7,692 nt of DNA from an uncultured Haemophilus sp. Lineage in GTDB: Bacteria > Pseudomonadota > Gammaproteobacteria > Enterobacterales > Pasteurellaceae. Under the pieces are notes generated by a model. The model had not been told where the DNA came from and ran no database searches. It saw only the letters and a program-made list of their open reading frames with translations. The DNA lies in the NCBI GenBank assembly GCA_902482195.1, contig CABSZQ010000055.1:1-7692 (forward strand), in the 5' to 3' direction. Position numbers and translations under genes: made by a program. Positions 5,509 through 7,692 of the stretch are shown in pieces. Each line of letters starts with the position of its first letter. Positions within the stretch are counted from its first letter, which is position 1.

Positions 5509-6741
5509 ATGCAGCAAAGCAATTGTAGAAAAAAAATCTTATCAAAACTGACCGCACTTTTTGCTTGTGGTCTGCTTGGCTTTTCATCTTTCGCGCAAGG
5601 CAACGATCTCAATCAAATTCAAAAACAAATTAAACAACAAGAATCGAAGATCGCCGAGCAAAAACGCGCACAAGCTAAACTCCAAGCCAGTCTTAAAGAT
5701 CAAGAAAGCAAAATTAATAGTGTTGTCGGTGAATTACGTGAAACAGAACTAAGTTTGCAAGAAATCCGCAAGCAAATGGCGGAAACCGAAAAACAAATCA
5801 AGCAATTAGAAAAGCAAGAGCGCGTGCAAAAAGCGAAGCTCGCCCAACAAATAGATGCCATTTATCGCTCAGGCGTCAATCCTTCTACCTTGGAAAGAAT
5901 GCTTTCAGAAGATGCGAAAAAAGCGGAACGCATGAAAGTGTATTATCAGCACTTAAATCAAGTTCGCATTGATATGATTAACAATCTGAAAGCGACACAA
6001 GAGAATTTAGCGAAACAACGCGAAGCGATTTCAGGGCAACAAAAAAATCATCGCGATCAACTTTCTACGCAAAAGAAACAACAACAAGAATTACAAAAAG
6101 CGCAACAAGAACGTCAATCTACGTTAAATGAACTCAACAAAAACTTAACGAAAGATCAGAATAAGCTGGAAACGTTGAAAGCGAACGAAAATGCCCTTCG
6201 CCAAGAAATTCAACGTGCAGAACAAGCCGCTCGCCAACAAGAACAACGTGAGCGTGAAGCCCTTGCTCAGAAAAAACAAGAGGAAGAAAAACGGACCTCA
6301 AAACCTTATCAACCAACTGATCAAGAACGTAAGTTGATTAATAGCACCAGTGGTTTAGGTACGGCAGCTCGTCAATACAGCCGCCCGGTTTCTGGCCCGA
6401 CGTTGTATTCCTTTGGTTCAATCCAAGCGGGTGAAGTGCGTTGGAAAGGTATGGTTATCGGTGCACCAACGGGTACAGCGGTAAAAGCCATTGCAAGTGG
6501 CCGTGTTATTCTAGCGGGTCATCTTAACGGCTATGGTTATATGGTGATTTTGAAACACGGCGATAGCGACTTGAGTTTATATGGTTTCAACCAAGCTGTA
6601 TTTGTAAAACAAGGTCAGCTTGTGTCTGCGGGGCAAACCATCGCACAAGTGGGGAATACGGGTGAGCTCTCTAAACCGGCCCTTTACTTTGGTATCAGCC
6701 GTAAAGGCGTGCCTGTAAATCCAGCTGGGTGGATTAAATAA
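5509..6741 (+). CDS. envC: Amidase activator, murein hydrolase activator with degenerate LytM domain
   Basis: EnvC works in the periplasm at the division site. In E. coli it is recruited by FtsEX and activates the amidases AmiA and AmiB to split septal peptidoglycan. The 410-residue protein has a signal peptide (1-29, cut after SFA), a long Gln/Lys/Glu-rich coiled coil (about 32-255), a linker, and a C-terminal LytM/M23-type domain (about 295-410). The usual zinc ligands are missing: SFGSIQAGE has no histidine, LYGFNQ replaces the Y-x-H segment, and LYFGIS replaces the HxH segment. This matches EnvC, which is an activator and not an enzyme. The order envC-yibQ also matches E. coli. The start is unusual: there is no clear Shine-Dalgarno sequence, another ATG lies four bases upstream in a different frame, and an A8 tract follows at codons 7-10. 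The signal peptide from ATG 5509 is good, and no better start is present. The stop overlaps the yibQ start by one base. Confidence 0.94.
   Translation: MQQSNCRKKILSKLTALFACGLLGFSSFAQGNDLNQIQKQIKQQESKIAEQKRAQAKLQASLKDQESKINSVVGELRETELSLQEIRKQMAETEKQIKQLEKQERVQKAKLAQQIDAIYRSGVNPSTLERMLSEDAKKAERMKVYYQHLNQVRIDMINNLKATQENLAKQREAISGQQKNHRDQLSTQKKQQQELQKAQQERQSTLNELNKNLTKDQNKLETLKANENALRQEIQRAEQAARQQEQREREALAQKKQEEEKRTSKPYQPTDQERKLINSTSGLGTAARQYSRPVSGPTLYSFGSIQAGEVRWKGMVIGAPTGTAVKAIASGRVILAGHLNGYGYMVILKHGDSDLSLYGFNQAVFVKQGQLVSAGQTIAQVGNTGELSKPALYFGISRKGVPVNPAGWIK
5551..5559 (-). repeat. DNA uptake sequence in envC signal peptide
   Basis: A perfect ACCGCACTT codes Thr15-Ala16-Leu17 in the hydrophobic core of the EnvC signal peptide; with the next codon it reads TALF, the same tetrapeptide as in YibQ. 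Confidence 0.9.
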
Positions 6742-7583
6742 TGGCAACATTCTTTCAAAGTGCGGTCAAAAATACGATTATTTTTTCAACCGCACTTTTC
6801 TCGGCATTTACTTTTGCACAAGGCAAACTGGCTATTGTGATTGATGATATTGGCTATCATCCGAAAGAAGATGCCGAGGTTTTAGCCATGCCAAAAGAAA
6901 TCTCCGTTGCGATTATTCCTGCCGCGCCCTATGCCAAAATTCGCAATCAAGAAGCGAAAACACAAAATCACGATATTCTCATTCATATGCCGATGCAGCC
7001 TGTCAGCAATATTAAAATTGAAGAAGGTGGTTTGACTTTAGGCTTGTCTGAAGCGCAAGTGAATGAGCGAGTGAAAAAAGCGAAATCTATTGTGCCAAAT
7101 GCTATCGGAATGAATAATCATATGGGCAGTGCAGCCACAGCTGATGCGGCATTAATGACCTATTTAATGACCGCACTTCGTGAGCAGCATTTATTCTTTT
7201 TAGATAGCCGCACCATTGGAAAATCAGTCGCGGGCAAAATAGCAAAAGAACAAGGCGTACGTGTATTAGATCGCCATATCTTTTTAGATGACAGTGATAA
7301 TTTAGCGGATGTGCAACGCCAATTTCAAAGTGCGATTCAATATGCACGCAAACATAGCACGGCTATTGCTATTGGACACCCTCGTCCAAATACCGTAGCC
7401 GTATTAAAAGCGGGAATAAAAAATTTACCCGATGATATTCAATTAGTGAGCATGGGCAGTTTATGGCGAAATGAAAAAATCTTGCCACCTAAACCATTTA
7501 TCTTACTTTTTAATGATATTCCTGCGCCAACTTCCGTTGCGCCATTTGAGCCAATCCCTTTATTACGGGGTGTGCCAAGATAA
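6741..7583 (+). CDS. yibQ: Divergent polysaccharide deacetylase family protein, periplasmic
   Basis: The 280-residue product belongs to the YibQ family (divergent polysaccharide deacetylase, DUF610-type), whose substrate is not established. A signal peptide (1-26, cut near TFA-QG) is followed directly by the fold: LAIVIDDIGY with D35 and D36 in the position of the NodB-type aspartates, ILIHMPMQP with H82, GMNNHMGS with H127, FFLDSRT with D155, and AIAIGHPRPNT with H213. These conserved Asp and His residues make a metal-binding hydrolase site plausible. A Pro-rich tail (about 250-280) ends the protein; E. coli YibQ is about 40 residues longer. The ATG overlaps the envC TAA as TAATG, so translation is probably coupled, and no strong ribosome binding site of its own is seen. 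Being in the envC operon suggests a cell-wall or division-related role, by inference. Two inverted uptake sequences lie in the signal peptide codons. Confidence 0.92.
   Translation: MATFFQSAVKNTIIFSTALFSAFTFAQGKLAIVIDDIGYHPKEDAEVLAMPKEISVAIIPAAPYAKIRNQEAKTQNHDILIHMPMQPVSNIKIEEGGLTLGLSEAQVNERVKKAKSIVPNAIGMNNHMGSAATADAALMTYLMTALREQHLFFLDSRTIGKSVAGKIAKEQGVRVLDRHIFLDDSDNLADVQRQFQSAIQYARKHSTAIAIGHPRPNTVAVLKAGIKNLPDDIQLVSMGSLWRNEKILPPKPFILLFNDIPAPTSVAPFEPIPLLRGVPR
6757..6798. repeat. Inverted pair of uptake sequences inside the yibQ signal peptide
   Basis: AAGTGCGGT (6758-6766) and ACCGCACTT (6789-6797) face each other across a 22-base loop. With one more base on each side they form a 10-bp stem starting 16 bases after the first base of yibQ. 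They code Gln-Ser-Ala-Val and Thr-Ala-Leu-Phe, so the hairpin is fully translated. A run of four T ends the stem, much weaker than at the two intergenic terminators. Confidence 0.85.
7170..7178 (-). repeat. DNA uptake sequence in yibQ
   Basis: A perfect ACCGCACTT coding Thr-Ala-Leu (MTALRE) in the middle of YibQ. A one-mismatch copy, AAGTGCGAT, lies at 7328-7336. Confidence 0.88.
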
Positions 7584-7585
7584 AT

Positions 7586-7618
7586 AAAAAGTGCGGTTAA
7601 AATTGACCGCACTTTTTT
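7586..7618. terminator. Bidirectional terminator of paired uptake sequences
   Basis: AAGTGCGGT (7589-7597) and ACCGCACTT (7606-7614) form a stem extended by A-T pairs, with an 8-base loop. On the plus strand it ends in six T (7613-7618) three bases after the yibQ stop. Five A precede it, giving a T run on the other strand, so it can also end the convergent gene whose stop is at 7631-7633. Confidence 0.9.
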
Positions 7619-7630
7619 ACGTTTTGAAAC

Positions 7631-7690
7631 TTACCTATCAACCATTTCGTTCAAAGAACAAGACAGTTGCTGCAACGCGTGAGTGAACGT
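7631..7690 (-). CDS. Possible C-terminal end of a convergent gene (start outside window)
   Basis: On the minus strand this frame is open from the window edge and ends with TAA 13 bases before the bidirectional terminator, the expected position for a gene converging on yibQ. Only 19 residues are visible, ending in QQLSCSLNEMVDR. They look helical and are too few to name a family. The other two minus-strand frames also stay open for 13-17 codons, so the choice of frame rests on the closeness of this stop to the terminator. Confidence 0.4.
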   Translation of the reverse strand, partial: TFTHALQQLSCSLNEMVDR

Positions 7691-7692
7691 TG

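Noticed and set aside
6290..6741. A zinc endopeptidase (M23) as the function of the envC product
   Set aside because: The metal-ligand residues are absent, and the coiled coil plus yibQ neighbour identify the activator EnvC.
1..7692. CRISPR array, insertion sequence, prophage, toxin-antitoxin or tRNA-linked island
   Set aside because: No spaced direct repeats, transposase, integrase, small gene pair or tRNA fold was seen; the repeats present are uptake sequences, one linker array and one 12-bp pair.

Overview
The window is chromosomal DNA from a Pasteurellaceae bacterium, most likely a Haemophilus or a close relative. The main evidence is eleven perfect copies of the 9-bp hin-type DNA uptake sequence (AAGTGCGGT or its complement ACCGCACTT). 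The moderately AT-rich base composition and the Haemophilus-like protein sequences agree; the 227-residue GpmA matches the short Haemophilus form as I remember it. I cannot fix the species from the sequence alone.

Layout, left to right. (1) 1-435: 3' part of ilvC (branched-chain amino acid synthesis), then a strong hairpin terminator. (2) 508-3021: a complete pertactin-type (type Va) autotransporter with signal peptide, long Asn/Ser/Thr-rich passenger, Pro-Val-Thr repeat linker and 12-strand-type barrel. It is the only clearly accessory-looking gene and has its own terminator. (3) 3076-3762: rluE, a 23S rRNA pseudouridine synthase. (4) 3765-4574, minus strand: an unrecognised exported, extremely Lys/Ala-rich protein with a small two-cysteine C-terminal domain, tail-to-tail with rluE across a 2-bp gap. 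(5) 4638-5321, minus strand: gpmA, glycolytic phosphoglycerate mutase. (6) 5322-5508: a divergent promoter region holding a perfect 12-bp direct repeat. (7) 5509-7583: envC and yibQ, overlapping by one base as an apparent operon. EnvC is the amidase activator for septal peptidoglycan splitting; YibQ is a predicted periplasmic divergent polysaccharide deacetylase. (8) 7586-7618: a terminator made of two inverted uptake sequences, then the last codons of a convergent gene leaving the window.

Most genes are housekeeping. Uptake sequences are used in three ways: as terminator stems (after gpmA and yibQ), as coding sequence inside the signal peptides of three of the four exported proteins, and as single copies inside domains. 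The passenger-coding part of the autotransporter has no perfect copy for about 2.3 kb, which fits faster divergence or a different history from its neighbours.

I found no RNA genes, CRISPR arrays, insertion sequences, prophage genes or attachment sites. No gene-free stretch exceeds 300 bases. I see no convincing new multi-gene system. The points most worth following are the Lys-rich exported protein, the autotransporter's N-terminal cysteine pair and promoter arrangement, the 12-bp repeat between gpmA and envC, and the uptake-sequence hairpin at the start of yibQ.
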